From CAYNQK01 sp964470375 (GTDB lineage Bacteria > Spirochaetota > Spirochaetia > Treponematales > JBGSOB01): a stretch of 64,000 nt of DNA. The notes beneath the pieces were generated by a model. The model did not search any database. It saw nothing but the letters and a program-made list of their open reading frames with translations, and had not been told where the DNA came from. Shown piece by piece: positions 16,163 through 25,537 of this stretch. The position numbers were made by a program, and so were the translations under genes. Positions within the stretch are counted from its first letter, which is position 1, and each line of letters begins with the position of its first letter. The stretch is taken from contig CAYYCP010000003.1 of assembly GCA_964470375.1 (NCBI GenBank), forward strand, positions 1-64,000, written 5' to 3'.

Positions 16163-17951
16163 GGCTCCGGAGGGCCGCGTCCACCCTCCGTCTGACCTCG
16201 GCGGCCAGGTCCTCCAGGGGCAGGAGCTCGGGCGCGGGGGCGGAACGCTCCTTCAGCTCGACCTTGGGCAGGTTCTTCTCCCCCACCACCACCCGGAGGG
16301 GTATGCCGATGAGGTCGGCGTCCTTGAACTTAACGCCCGGCCTCTCATCGCGGTCATCCAGGAGGACTTCCACGCCCAGGGCCTCAAGCTCGGCGTACAG
16401 GCGGTCGGCGGCATTCTTCATGGCGCCCTCGTACTTCACCGGCACCAGGAGGCAATGGAAAGGAGCCAGGCTCATGGGCCAGACGATGCCGTTGTCGTCA
16501 TGGTGCTCCTCTATCACGGAGGCCAGGGCTCGGTCCACGCCTATGCCGTAGCAGCCCATGATGGGTATGCGCTCCTTGCCGTCCACGTCCAGGAATTTCA
16601 CCTTCATGCTCTTGGTGTACTTGTAGCCCAGCTTGAAGATGTGCCCCAGCTCGTTGCCCTTCTTCTCGTACACGGGCTTGCCGCACTCGGGGCAGGCATC
16701 CCCGGCCTTGACCGTGCGCAAGTCGGCGCGCAGCCAGGGCGTGATATCCCGGCCCGGCTCCACGTGGGCCAGGTGGACGTCGCGCTCCAAACCTCCGGTG
16801 AAGGCGTCGTGCATGTCCATGACGCTGTGGTCGCAGAGAAGGGGCACCGATGCCAGGCCGACCGGGCCGGCGAAGCCCAGGGGAGCCCCGGTGATCCGTT
16901 CCACCTCGGCGTCCGAGGCCAGCTCCACCTCGGCGGCCTTGAGGGCGGCGGCCAGCTTGGCCTCATTGGCGTCCAGGTCTCCGCGGATGCAAACGGCGAA
17001 GAAGGCCTCCGGGTAGGTCTCGGGGGCGTCCGGAGCGGTGCGGCTCTTCTTGAGGCCGGCGCAGCCGGGGGCACCGGAGAGGTCGAGCTCGACCGAGCGG
17101 GCCTTGTAGATCAGGGTCTTGATGAAGGCCGAGGCATCGGCCTTCAGGAAGGCGCACAGCTCGTCGATGGTCCTGACGGCGGGGGTGGCGATCTTGGCGG
17201 GCGGGAGCTCCGTGGCCTGGGCCTTCACGGGGTCGGGGGCGCAGGCGGCCTTCTCCACGTTGGCGGCGTAGCCGCAGGCGCACAGGATCAGGGTGTTGTC
17301 GCCTATCTCGCTCTCCACCATGAATTCCTCGGAGCCGGTGCCGCCCATGGCCCCGGTGTCCGCGCGGACCGGAATGACGGTGAGCCCGCAGCGCTTGAAG
17401 ATGCGCCTATAGGCCCGGGCCATGTCCTGGTAGGTGATATCCAGGCTGGCCTCGTCCGCATGGAATGAATAAGCGTCCTTCATGGTGAACTCGCGCCCGC
17501 GCATGACCCCGTAGCGCGGCCTTATCTCGTCGCGGTACTTGGTGTTGATCTGATACAGGCACAGGGGCAGCTGGCGGTAGCTGGCCAGCTCGTCACGCAC
17601 GATGGAGGTGAAGACCTCCTCGGCGGTGGGGCTGACCACCAGGTCGTTCTGCAGGCGGTTTTTGACCCTCAGCATGCCCTGGCCCATGCTCTCCCAGCGC
17701 CCGGACTCCATCCACAGCTCGCCCGGCACCACCACTGTGGGCTTGAGCTCCTGCGCGCCTATGGCGTCCATCTCCTGGCGCACGATGCGCTCCACCTTAC
17801 GGAAGGCGCGCAGGCCAAGGGGCAGGTAGGCGAAGAGGCCGTTGGCCAGCTTGCGCATCATGCCCGCCCGCAGCATAAGCTTATGGCTGGCTATGACCGC
17901 CTCCGCGGGAACTTCACGGAGAGTGGGTAGGAGGAATGCTGATAGTTTCAT
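16152..17951 (-). CDS. proS: Prolyl-tRNA synthetase, bacterial type
   Basis: This class II synthetase charges tRNA-Pro. The 599-residue product begins MKLSAFLLPTLREVPAEA, as bacterial ProS does, and contains motif 2 (YQINTKYRDEIRPRYGVMRGREFTMKD region), the ProX/YbaK-like editing insertion between motifs 2 and 3 (about residues 225-385), motif 3 (GCYGIGVDRALASVIEEHHD) and the C-terminal anticodon-binding domain (DDRDERPGVKFKDADLIGIP). All expected parts are present and the length is normal for the long, editing-competent type. It appears to be the first gene of a transcript that continues into the phosphoesterase. Large antisense frames across it are shadows of its high GC content. Confidence 0.96.
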   Translation of the reverse strand: MKLSAFLLPTLREVPAEAVIASHKLMLRAGMMRKLANGLFAYLPLGLRAFRKVERIVRQEMDAIGAQELKPTVVVPGELWMESGRWESMGQGMLRVKNRLQNDLVVSPTAEEVFTSIVRDELASYRQLPLCLYQINTKYRDEIRPRYGVMRGREFTMKDAYSFHADEASLDITYQDMARAYRRIFKRCGLTVIPVRADTGAMGGTGSEEFMVESEIGDNTLILCACGYAANVEKAACAPDPVKAQATELPPAKIATPAVRTIDELCAFLKADASAFIKTLIYKARSVELDLSGAPGCAGLKKSRTAPDAPETYPEAFFAVCIRGDLDANEAKLAAALKAAEVELASDAEVERITGAPLGFAGPVGLASVPLLCDHSVMDMHDAFTGGLERDVHLAHVEPGRDITPWLRADLRTVKAGDACPECGKPVYEKKGNELGHIFKLGYKYTKSMKVKFLDVDGKERIPIMGCYGIGVDRALASVIEEHHDDNGIVWPMSLAPFHCLLVPVKYEGAMKNAADRLYAELEALGVEVLLDDRDERPGVKFKDADLIGIPLRVVVGEKNLPKVELKERSAPAPELLPLEDLAAEVRRRVDAALRSLDG

Positions 17952-18032
17952 GGTTGGCCATCATACTTGGGGCGAGGGGCAGCCGCAAGCCGCCCGGCCG
18001 GCCGAGGCCCTGGCAAGAAAGGTCGGCTGACC

Positions 18033-18278
18033 TTACTTGTGCTTATCCTCCAGAAGGCGGGTGGCGAAAGAGACATCGTTCTCAAGCTGCTCGATGCGGG
18101 CGTCGCGGGCCTGGACCTGCTGCTCCAGGATTTCGATACGCCGCGCCAGGGCCTGGATCTCTCTCTGATCGGCAGCCGGCTTGCCGCGCCGAGTCTTGGC
18201 AATGGTATCCCCGATGACGGCTATCACCGAGATGACGGTGAGACCGCCCATGACCACGAGTGCGATGCCCATGCTCAT
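18033..18278 (-). CDS. PspB-like small membrane protein, second copy
   Basis: The 81-residue product has an N-terminal membrane helix (about residues 4-25), a basic turn (AKTRRGK), and a coiled coil that ends SFATRLLEDK, closely parallel to the SFMHRLLED end of the protein at 14780-15016. Both share the PspB plan of one helix plus a cytoplasmic coiled coil. It lies upstream of proS on the same strand with 81 bases between, without an obvious terminator, so it may be cotranscribed. Having two dispersed copies suggests partners for different client proteins. Function is inferred from architecture only. Confidence 0.65.
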   Translation of the reverse strand: MSMGIALVVMGGLTVISVIAVIGDTIAKTRRGKPAADQREIQALARRIEILEQQVQARDARIEQLENDVSFATRLLEDKHK

Positions 18279-18394
18279 CCCCCTATCAGCGACGAATATG
18301 CGCCTTTCGCTTGCCTCCGGTCAATGGGAAAGCACCGGACAGGCTTGCGGATTCGGAGGCTACGGCGGTCTGGAACTGGCGTGGATCCTCAGCC

Positions 18395-19174
18395 TCAGTA
18401 GATCCTCTGGCGCAGGAGCCAGGCGTACAGCTCGGGATCGGCGTAGGCCTGCTCCCATGAGCCGGAATGGTCGGCGTCGGGGTAGAGGGTGAAGCGCGGC
18501 TTAGCCCCCAGGCTCTCCAGGGCCGCCACCATCTCCTGGTCCATGGCGGCCGGCACCACGCTGTCGCGCGCCCCGTGAAATACCCACAACGGCATATCCT
18601 TGAGCGCCGGCAGCCGGGACAGGGTACGCGAGTCCCAGTAGCCTCCGGCGATGGGCGCCGCGGCCGCGAAGATCTCTGGATGCCGTCCAGCCAGCTCCCA
18701 GGTGCCGTAACCGCCCATGGAGAGGCCGGTGAGGTAGACCCGTCCCGGATCGATGGAGTAGCTCTGCTTCAATTCCTCGATCAGCCCGATGATGTCATCG
18801 AAATGGGCGTCCCAGAAATTGCTGGTATGGCATTGGGGCGAGAGGACGATGAAGTCCGGGAATACACCGGCCGCGGCCAGCTTGGGCGGGCCGTGCCTGT
18901 CGACGTACTCGACCGTGGCCAGGGAATCCCCGCGCTCTCCCATGCCATGGAGAAAGACCAGGAGGGGCCAGCGCGCCCCGGCCGGCTCCGCGTAGGCCGG
19001 AGGAACATAGAGCAGATAATGCAGGCGGCCTTGGTAAGAGTAGGCGTGCTGGCCCGTCCGTATCTCGATCCGGCGGACGGGCTTCGGAGCGACCTCAGAT
19101 CTCCCGGCGCAGCCCGCGCATGCCAGGGCAAAGCCCAGGATCGATACCACCGCGGAGAACTGCCGTTTGTTCAT
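18395..19174 (-). CDS. Alpha/beta-hydrolase lipoprotein (feruloyl esterase/PHB depolymerase-like)
   Basis: The 259-residue product has a lipoprotein signal (lipobox LACAGC around residue 21) and an alpha/beta-hydrolase fold. The oxyanion strand is LLVFLHGMGERG, the nucleophile elbow GLSMGGYG, the acid Asp is in FHGARDSVV, and the His is in DADHSGSW. This set is typical of extracellular esterases annotated as prolyl-oligopeptidase-like or PHB-depolymerase-like, several of which remove feruloyl or acetyl groups from xylan. Given the GH10 xylanase 4 kb away, an esterase acting on xylan side groups is plausible but unproven. Anchoring would be to the inner or outer membrane. It lies downstream of the diguanylate cyclase gene on the same strand. 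Confidence 0.85.
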   Translation of the reverse strand: MNKRQFSAVVSILGFALACAGCAGRSEVAPKPVRRIEIRTGQHAYSYQGRLHYLLYVPPAYAEPAGARWPLLVFLHGMGERGDSLATVEYVDRHGPPKLAAAGVFPDFIVLSPQCHTSNFWDAHFDDIIGLIEELKQSYSIDPGRVYLTGLSMGGYGTWELAGRHPEIFAAAAPIAGGYWDSRTLSRLPALKDMPLWVFHGARDSVVPAAMDQEMVAALESLGAKPRFTLYPDADHSGSWEQAYADPELYAWLLRQRIY

Positions 19175-19195
19175 GCTTTTATCTCCTTCACGGTA

Positions 19196-21280
19196 TCAGG
19201 CCCTGACAGCATTGCGCCCGGCCTCCTTGGCGCGGTACATGGCCTGGTCCGAGGCGTGCAGGAGCTCGTCCAGGCTCACGGTCCAGGATTCCGCCTGGGC
19301 CGCCCCGACGCTCACCGTGATCCCAAAGGAAATCCCGTTTGTGCTCACTGATACGGCCTCGACCGCCGAGCGCAGGCGCTCCGCTAGGATGAGGGCCGCT
19401 TGTATCCCCGTGTCCGGCAGGAGAATGGCGAACTCCTCGCCCCCCAGGCGGGCCGCCTGGTCTATCTGACGGACACCCTCCCTGAGAACCTCGGCCAGGG
19501 CCCGCAGGGCCGCGTCCCCGGCCTCATGGCCATATTTGTCGTTGACGTCCTTGAAGCGGTCAAGGTCCAGCATCAGCGCCGATATGGGCGCGCCCCGCCG
19601 CCTGGCCCGGCTCAGCTCCCTAGCCCCCTGGGCGAAGAAGGCCCGCCTGTTGGCCAGGCCCGTCAGTTCATCGGTCATGGCCAGCACTTCCAGGCGCGCG
19701 TTCAGCTCGTAGATGCGCTGATCCGCGCGCTTCTGCTCCACGATGGCCCAGACTAGGTCGGCTATGTAGGCCACCAGGTCTATATCCTGTTGGGAATAGG
19801 GCTCGGGTTTGTTCCCCACCCCCAGTATAGCCACTATCTTGCCGCCGCGGAAGGTGGGCACCACGGCCTCGCGAATGATACGCGCGTGCCCAGGCGGCAG
19901 GCCGCGCTTGCCGGGCAGGGAATCGTAGTCGTTGTGGACCACCGGCGCACGGGCCCGTATGCAGTCCACCCATACGCCCGCCTCGGAAATGGCGTATTGC
20001 ATGCCCTTGCCCTCGGCCCTGCAGAATTCGCGCTCCGTGCGGGTGGACCAAGCCTGGAGGGAAAGGCTGCCCGCCTCCTCGTCCACGAAGTGGTAAAAAC
20101 CGATACAGCTCCCGGTGAGCTCCTCGATCTCGTCCAGGGCCTTCTGCATCAGCTCAGGGAAGGTATGATCCGCGGCGTATTCCCAGAGCCGCAGCCTTGT
20201 TTTTATGATCTGATCAGAACGGCGGCGCTCGGCCTCATCGCGGACCAAGGAAAGAAGGTGCGGCTGACCGTTGATGGTGATCCGTTCGCAGGAGTAGAGG
20301 CAGTTCAATCGGCGCCCTGACTTCGTGCGGAATTCCAATTCAAGGTCGCGGACGCGCTTGCCGGCATCCAAGGCTTCCCTTATGAGTGCGCCGTCCGAGG
20401 GCTTGGCGAGAAAACGCTCGACGCTGAAGCCATTAGCCAGGATCTCCTCGCGGGAATATCCGGATAGCCTTATCAGGCGCTCGTTGACGTCTATCACCCC
20501 GCCCCCTCCTATCCTGGAGATGAGGATGGCGATGGGGCTGGCCTCGAAAGCCTTTGCGAATTTCTCCTCGCTGTGCCTGGTGGCCTCTTGGGCATCCTTG
20601 AGGGCGCGCTTGTCCGCCTCCAGGTCGTGTATCAGGCGGCCGTTGACCATGAAAAAGAGGGACACCAGGAGGAGAATGAAGGAGACCTGGTAACCCAGTA
20701 TGAAGAGGACCTCGTGGGGCGGGGATCCGAAGAAGTCCTGGCCCAAGCGCTGCAAGGCCTCCACGGGGATCCTGGCGGCGGAGATGGCGCAGACCACCAG
20801 GAGAGCCAAGGCCGTCCAGCCTGACCAGGCCCGGCTTTCGCGGGGGATGCCGGCCAAGAGGAACCATGCCGCCTGGGCACAGACTGCCAGGAGGGCAGCC
20901 GAGAAGAGAAGATTGCGAGCTTGCAGGCTGGGCCTGGCGAAGGTGAAGAAGGCGCTGGCACCAAACGTCATGACGACGATGAGGATGTTCTGGATCCGGG
21001 GCCAGGAACGCCCGTGGAAGCGGGCCAGGCCCTCCAGGAGAAGGACGGTTCCGAGTATCAGCAGGGTCACTGCCAGGGGCATGCTCAGGATGTTCGGCAG
21101 GATGCCCCTTCCGGCCACCAAGGCCAGCCCCAGGGTCTGCAAGGCGAAATCCGCGAACCACAGCCCCAGGCCTTTGAATCGCCTTTTGTTTCGGGCCCAC
21201 AGGACGCCCATCATGATGCTGCACAGGAAATTGCTGGCGAGGTAGCTGATCAGGACTGTCCTCATGTCCAGGATGCCCAT
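19196..21280 (-). CDS. Membrane diguanylate cyclase with PAS, GAF and GGDEF domains
   Basis: The 694-residue product has about seven membrane helices (residues ~5-215), a PAS domain (about 235-360, with FSVERFLAKPS and RLNCLYSCERI), a GAF domain (about 375-520) and a C-terminal GGDEF domain. The GGDEF domain is intact: LTGLANRRAF, LDLDRFKDVNDKYGH, and RLGGEEFAILLP as active site. An RQID five residues before the active site matches the RxxD inhibitory site for cyclic-di-GMP feedback. It should make c-di-GMP from GTP in response to a membrane or ligand signal. The next gene downstream on the same strand, 21 bases away, is the esterase lipoprotein. Confidence 0.93.
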   Translation of the reverse strand: MGILDMRTVLISYLASNFLCSIMMGVLWARNKRRFKGLGLWFADFALQTLGLALVAGRGILPNILSMPLAVTLLILGTVLLLEGLARFHGRSWPRIQNILIVVMTFGASAFFTFARPSLQARNLLFSAALLAVCAQAAWFLLAGIPRESRAWSGWTALALLVVCAISAARIPVEALQRLGQDFFGSPPHEVLFILGYQVSFILLLVSLFFMVNGRLIHDLEADKRALKDAQEATRHSEEKFAKAFEASPIAILISRIGGGGVIDVNERLIRLSGYSREEILANGFSVERFLAKPSDGALIREALDAGKRVRDLELEFRTKSGRRLNCLYSCERITINGQPHLLSLVRDEAERRRSDQIIKTRLRLWEYAADHTFPELMQKALDEIEELTGSCIGFYHFVDEEAGSLSLQAWSTRTEREFCRAEGKGMQYAISEAGVWVDCIRARAPVVHNDYDSLPGKRGLPPGHARIIREAVVPTFRGGKIVAILGVGNKPEPYSQQDIDLVAYIADLVWAIVEQKRADQRIYELNARLEVLAMTDELTGLANRRAFFAQGARELSRARRRGAPISALMLDLDRFKDVNDKYGHEAGDAALRALAEVLREGVRQIDQAARLGGEEFAILLPDTGIQAALILAERLRSAVEAVSVSTNGISFGITVSVGAAQAESWTVSLDELLHASDQAMYRAKEAGRNAVRA

Positions 21281-21339
21281 GCGCGCCTTCTTTCAGAGTA
21301 ATTCTAGGCCCGCGCGACCCTGATAGCAAAGGCGCAATT

Positions 21340-22722
21340 TCAGCGCTGAGGCGTTCTGCCCATCCACTCGAAACCGGACAGCCGGCCGTATGCCTCCGAG
21401 AAGATGCGGTAATAGAGGAGCTCCTCCTTGGAGCCCAGCTCCCAGCCGTTCTCGAGGACGCGCTGGTTGCGGAAATCCCCGGCGCTCACCAGGCCCTCGG
21501 CCAGTTCGGCCAGGCAGCCAGCTATGCCCCCGCCCTCCCAGAACTTAGCCTTGGGCCGATCCAGGATGGCCTCAGGCAGAAGGCCGCGGGCGGCCTCCCT
21601 CAGGATCCACTTTTCCACCGCCCGCCCGCCGGAGCGCATGATCTTGAAGCGCGCAGGAATACGCGCAGCGTAAGCCACCAAGGCCGGATCGGCGAAGGGC
21701 ACAAGGGGTGTCAGCCCCATGGCCCGGGCGCAGCGGTCCACGCGCTGGAAGGCGGTGTTGTGGAGGCTGGCCAGGTGGGCCTCCAGCTCTGTCGGCAGAT
21801 CCTCTTCGGCGACTTCCTTTAGGTGGGCGTACCCGGCGAAGAGCTCGTCCCCGCCCTCGCCTGAAAAGACAGCCCCCACGTAGCCGGCGGCCTCGCGCGC
21901 CGCCAGATAGTTTAGCACGGAGGAGCGCACCAGAAGGGCGTCGAAGGACTCAAGGGCGCGCACGACCTCAGGAAGCACGGCCGCCACCTTATCCGGCCGC
22001 ACCACCACTGCGTGGTGGCGTGTGCCCAGGTGCCGGGCCATGGCCTCGGCGCTCTCCAGGTCCGGAGCCCCCGCAATGCCGGCCACAAAGCTGTGCATCC
22101 CGCTTGCCCGCCGTGAGGCCAGGGCGCTGACCAGGGAAGAGTCCAGCCCGCCGGAGAGCCAGGCACCCGCGGGGCCATTCGGGGAAGTGGCCTCCACCGC
22201 GGCCTCCAGGAGGAACCTGAGCCGGGCGGCGATCTCACCGGGCGCCTCTTCCAAGGGCGGCCCCCCATCCTCCAGGGCATAGGCATGCGTCTTGCCAGAT
22301 GGCCCCATCAGGCGGCCCGGCGGGAATTCCCTGATATCCTCCGCAAAGGGCTCCAAGGCCTTCACCTCCGAGGCGAAGGCCAAGGCGCCCCCGATCTTTC
22401 CCAGGTAAAGGGGGCAGAGGCCCAAGCGGTCACGAGCCAGGTAGAGCCCATCCATCCCTAGGGCGGCCAGGGCGAAGGGCAGAGCGTGGGCGGCCAGGGC
22501 GGCCTCATCCGGGTCGGGAGGTCGCAGTCCATCCCAGACCATGCCGCGCTCCCGGGCTTCTCGGGCCGGGCCCGCCTCAGCCGCGTTCCAGCACCCGGCT
22601 ATGCACAGGCCCGGGCGCTCCAGCACGACACATTCCGATTTTCCCCGATGAGCCAGGCGCCCCATCATGTCCCTGAGCAAATTGCCGCGGTCCGGGGCCG
22701 CAAGGCCCGCTATTCCTCCCAT
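21340..22722 (-). CDS. Asparagine synthase-like protein lacking the glutaminase Cys
   Basis: The C-terminal half is an asparagine-synthetase domain with the PP-loop SGGLDSS (residues 190-196), FSGEGGDELFAGY and a terminal region typical of AsnB. The N-terminal half is a shortened class II glutamine amidotransferase domain. It keeps AHRG (residues 24-27) and YLARDRLGLCPLY, but the protein starts MGGIAG where active enzymes have MCGIAG, so the nucleophilic Cys2 is Gly. The start is well fixed by GGAGGAAGG just upstream. At 460 residues it is about 100 shorter than usual AsnB. It may use free ammonia, or another amine in a cyclisation or ligation, as in beta-lactam synthetase relatives. No biosynthetic cluster surrounds it. 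Confidence 0.82.
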   Translation of the reverse strand: MGGIAGLAAPDRGNLLRDMMGRLAHRGKSECVVLERPGLCIAGCWNAAEAGPAREARERGMVWDGLRPPDPDEAALAAHALPFALAALGMDGLYLARDRLGLCPLYLGKIGGALAFASEVKALEPFAEDIREFPPGRLMGPSGKTHAYALEDGGPPLEEAPGEIAARLRFLLEAAVEATSPNGPAGAWLSGGLDSSLVSALASRRASGMHSFVAGIAGAPDLESAEAMARHLGTRHHAVVVRPDKVAAVLPEVVRALESFDALLVRSSVLNYLAAREAAGYVGAVFSGEGGDELFAGYAHLKEVAEEDLPTELEAHLASLHNTAFQRVDRCARAMGLTPLVPFADPALVAYAARIPARFKIMRSGGRAVEKWILREAARGLLPEAILDRPKAKFWEGGGIAGCLAELAEGLVSAGDFRNQRVLENGWELGSKEELLYYRIFSEAYGRLSGFEWMGRTPQR

Positions 22723-22872
22723 GCCTTCCTCCTCCGATGAAGCCTTTGTCTCCAGGTATGGAGGAATCGATGGATCGAGTCAATGATGAAGCCCCGTAAA
22801 ACGGCTAATTCGGGACAAATTTGCGTTGCGCGACGCTAAAAAGCACCGCGGCCATGCGCGCGGGGAATAGGC

Positions 22873-24099
22873 CTATGCCCGCAGGGTGAGCTCGATGTCA
22901 TAGGAGCCGTCTTTCTCCATCGAGAATGAAGCGACGGCGCCCCTCGCGCTCGCCCTGTGCTGGCCCAGAAAGGCGCGGTAACGCAGCCGGCCATCCGCAT
23001 CGGTCCTGAACCGAGCCGGCTTGGTCCACCATTCGCCTTTTATGAGACCTTCCAAGACCCGGTAGGCCGGCTTGGGGCTGCCGTCCCTGCGCACCAGGCC
23101 GGAGGGCGCCTTGAGCCACTTCCCGTCGGCGAAGTCCCACCAGACGATCCCCTGCACCAGGCGATGGGAGAAGAGAGTCCGGTAGTGCGCGGCCACCTCC
23201 TCGGCCTGACGCGCCTCGCCCTCGGGGGTGCTGGGCCAATCGTCCACCTGCCAGTCGTTCAGGTCCACGATATGGGGCGGCATGAGATCCCCGGAGATGA
23301 TGGTCGTCTCCGTGAAATGGATGGGCAGGCCGAAGCGCTCGAAGCGCTCCAGGATCCGCTCGGTCTTCTCGACGCCCCACCAGCCCTGGTGCATGTGCGA
23401 CTGGAGCCCGATGGCGTCTATGCGGATGCCCGCCTCCAGGCAGCCCTCTATCAGGATGTCGTAGGCCGCCGACATGTCGAAGTCGTTGATGAGGAGGAAG
23501 GCCGATGGATTGGCCGAGCGCGCCCGAGCGAAAAGCCTGCGGATCAGCTCGATCCGCCCCAGCTTGCGGCACAGGCGCCGGGGCCCGCTGTCGTACTTTT
23601 CGAAGATGGGCATGATGACGGCCTCGTTGACCACGTCCCAATCGTCGATCAGGCCCTTGAAGCCGCCCACCTCGCGGTCCACCCGCTCCTGCTGGAGGGC
23701 TAGGATCTCGTCGTCGTCCAGGGGCAGGAGCCAGTCCGGGGCCAGGGTGTGCCAGCACAGGGGATGGCCCTTGGGCCTGAGGCCCAGCTCCCGGCAGCGG
23801 CACGCCGCGGCGGCCAGGGCATCCCGCATGGGCTCCCCGCGCCGGGGCTCGTAGAGGCCCCAGTAGAAGGGCAGGGTGGCGGCGTTGAAGAGCCGCGCCA
23901 TCAAGCCCACTTTTTCCTCGGCCAGCTCCCGCCCCGGATTATCGGGCTTCAGGGCCTCCAGGACATCGAAGGCATTGGAGCCGAAGAGGAAGGCGTGGGA
24001 CGTCTGGCCTATCTCTACCTCGGTTCCGGCCAGGGGCTCCCCGTCGGCCCCTTTCAGCGTGAGTACGGCCTCGGCTGTTCTGAAATCGCGATAGTCCAT
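22873..24099 (-). CDS. GH10 endo-1,4-beta-xylanase, apparently cytosolic
   Basis: The 408-residue product is a GH10 (beta/alpha)8 barrel. The acid/base Glu159 lies in DDWDVVNEAV and the nucleophile Glu264 in HFTETTI; GHPLCWHT and LLINDFD are further family blocks. Before the barrel comes a ~40-residue strand-rich segment (AVLTLKGADGEPLAGTEVEI), and after it a short C-terminal domain. There is no signal peptide, so it probably trims short xylo-oligosaccharides inside the cell and not polymeric xylan outside. It stands alone between the asparagine synthase-like gene and the divergent LeuB-type dehydrogenase. Together with the GH94 phosphorylase it points to growth on plant cell-wall sugars. Confidence 0.92.
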   Translation of the reverse strand: MDYRDFRTAEAVLTLKGADGEPLAGTEVEIGQTSHAFLFGSNAFDVLEALKPDNPGRELAEEKVGLMARLFNAATLPFYWGLYEPRRGEPMRDALAAAACRCRELGLRPKGHPLCWHTLAPDWLLPLDDDEILALQQERVDREVGGFKGLIDDWDVVNEAVIMPIFEKYDSGPRRLCRKLGRIELIRRLFARARSANPSAFLLINDFDMSAAYDILIEGCLEAGIRIDAIGLQSHMHQGWWGVEKTERILERFERFGLPIHFTETTIISGDLMPPHIVDLNDWQVDDWPSTPEGEARQAEEVAAHYRTLFSHRLVQGIVWWDFADGKWLKAPSGLVRRDGSPKPAYRVLEGLIKGEWWTKPARFRTDADGRLRYRAFLGQHRASARGAVASFSMEKDGSYDIELTLRA

Positions 24100-24351
24100 G
24101 GATCCTCCGGCTCGTCTGCAGTATGGGATGCATCATAGTCTATCAGGGCTTCCCATGACATCGCCTTGATGCTGAATCTGAGATCCATTCGGGCGTCTGA
24201 GAGAAAAAAAAGAATCTGGGTATTCTACAATGATGCTTCTATAATAATTCAGTGGCTTTATTCATACTGCAGTATTGACTATTTTTTCCCTCTCCGCTAA
24301 GGTGTCCCGCATATCCTTCCTATAGAACGAGCGAGCATCGAGGAGGCTTCC

Positions 24352-25428
24352 ATGGCAAAGACATATAAGATCGCCGTCCTGCCCGGAGACGGTACCGGCC
24401 CCGAGGTTGTGCGTGAGGGCGTCAAGGTCCTGGACGCGGCCCAGAAAAAGTTCGGCTTCAACCTGGAGTACCGCTATTACGATTTCGGGGGCGAGCGCTA
24501 TCTCAAGAGCGGCAAGACTATCGACGATGCTGAAATCGAGGAGCTCAAGACATTCGATTCCATCTTCCTGGGCGCCATCGGGCATCCCGACGTGAAGCCG
24601 GGCATCCTGGAGACCGGTATCCTCCTCAGGATCCGCTTCGCCCTGGACCAGTACATCAACTTGCGCCCGGTCAAGCTCTACCCCAACGTGGACACGCCCC
24701 TCAAGGACAAGGGCCCTGAGGACATCGATTTCGTGGTCATCCGCGAGAACACCGGGGGCATCTACACCTCCGTGGGCGGGGCCACCCGCGTGGGAACCCC
24801 GGACGAGATAGCCACCCAGCTCATGGTCTACGACCGCCGCACGGTGGACCGCTGCCTGCGCTACGCCTTCGAGCTCAAGAAGAAGCGAAACGCCTCCAAC
24901 CCCAAGTACGCCGAGAAGCCCATCACCCTGATCCACAAGCGCAACGTCCTGACCCACTGCGGCGATCTCTGGTTCCGGGCCTTCGAGGAGATGGGCGCGC
25001 GCGACTATCCCCAGATCAAGCGCGACTACAACCACGTGGACGCCGCCAACATGTGGTTCGTCAAAAACCCGGAGTGGTTCGACGTCTGCGTCACCGAGAA
25101 CCTCTTCGGCGACATCATCACCGACCTGGGCGCCATGATCCAGGGCGGCCTGGGCGTAGCCGCCGGCGGCAATATCAACCCTGAGGGCGTCTCAATGTTC
25201 GAGCCCATGGGCGGCTCGGCCCCCAAGTACACCGGCCTGGACGTCATCAACCCCATGGCCGCCATCGGCGCCGCCATGATGATGCTTGACACCCTGGGCG
25301 AGTCCGCCGCCGCCAAGGCCATCGAAAAGTCCATGATGGCGACCATTGCCAAGATGAAGAGCCAGGCCGCCGGCAAGATGGGCTTCGGCACCAAGGCCGT
25401 GGGCGACATGGTGGCCTCCGGCATCTGA
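24352..25428 (+). CDS. leuB: Isopropylmalate/isocitrate dehydrogenase family enzyme (LeuB type)
   Basis: The 358-residue product is a beta-decarboxylating dehydrogenase: IAVLPGDGTGPEVV at the start, LLRIRFALDQYINLRPVKLYP, IRENTGGIYTSVGG, the catalytic Lys region ITLIHKRNVL, the metal-binding DVCVTENLFGDIITDLGA, and FEPMGGSAPKYTG. The overall pattern matches enzymes of deltaproteobacteria and planctomycetes annotated as 3-isopropylmalate dehydrogenase, which oxidise 3-isopropylmalate with NAD+ in leucine synthesis. No leuA, leuC or leuD is adjacent, so isocitrate, homoisocitrate or tartrate as substrate cannot be excluded. The aconitase-family hydratase at 35.1 kb might act in the same pathway. 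A strong terminator follows at 25502-25537. Confidence 0.8.
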   Translation: MAKTYKIAVLPGDGTGPEVVREGVKVLDAAQKKFGFNLEYRYYDFGGERYLKSGKTIDDAEIEELKTFDSIFLGAIGHPDVKPGILETGILLRIRFALDQYINLRPVKLYPNVDTPLKDKGPEDIDFVVIRENTGGIYTSVGGATRVGTPDEIATQLMVYDRRTVDRCLRYAFELKKKRNASNPKYAEKPITLIHKRNVLTHCGDLWFRAFEEMGARDYPQIKRDYNHVDAANMWFVKNPEWFDVCVTENLFGDIITDLGAMIQGGLGVAAGGNINPEGVSMFEPMGGSAPKYTGLDVINPMAAIGAAMMMLDTLGESAAAKAIEKSMMATIAKMKSQAAGKMGFGTKAVGDMVASGI

Positions 25429-25501
25429 GGGTGTCCCCGCGCCTAGCCCCGGATCCGATATAGGGCGTGCCCCCGCACTGCGGGGTCGCGCTTTCCGCTA
25501 G

Positions 25502-25537
25502 AATGGAAAAGCCGCCTTCACGGGCGGCTTTTCCATT
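25502..25537 (+). terminator. Hairpin terminator after the LeuB-type gene
   Basis: A perfect stem, ATGGAAAAGCCGCC pairing with its complement across a 6-base loop (TTCACG), has A-rich 5' and T-rich 3' flanks, so it could terminate in either direction. It lies 74 bases after the stop codon. Confidence 0.88.

Noticed and set aside
16455..17468. Long plus-strand open frame across proS
   Set aside because: It is antisense to an intact prolyl-tRNA synthetase, has Gly/Val/Leu/Gln-rich low-complexity sequence and no motif; typical shadow in high-GC DNA.
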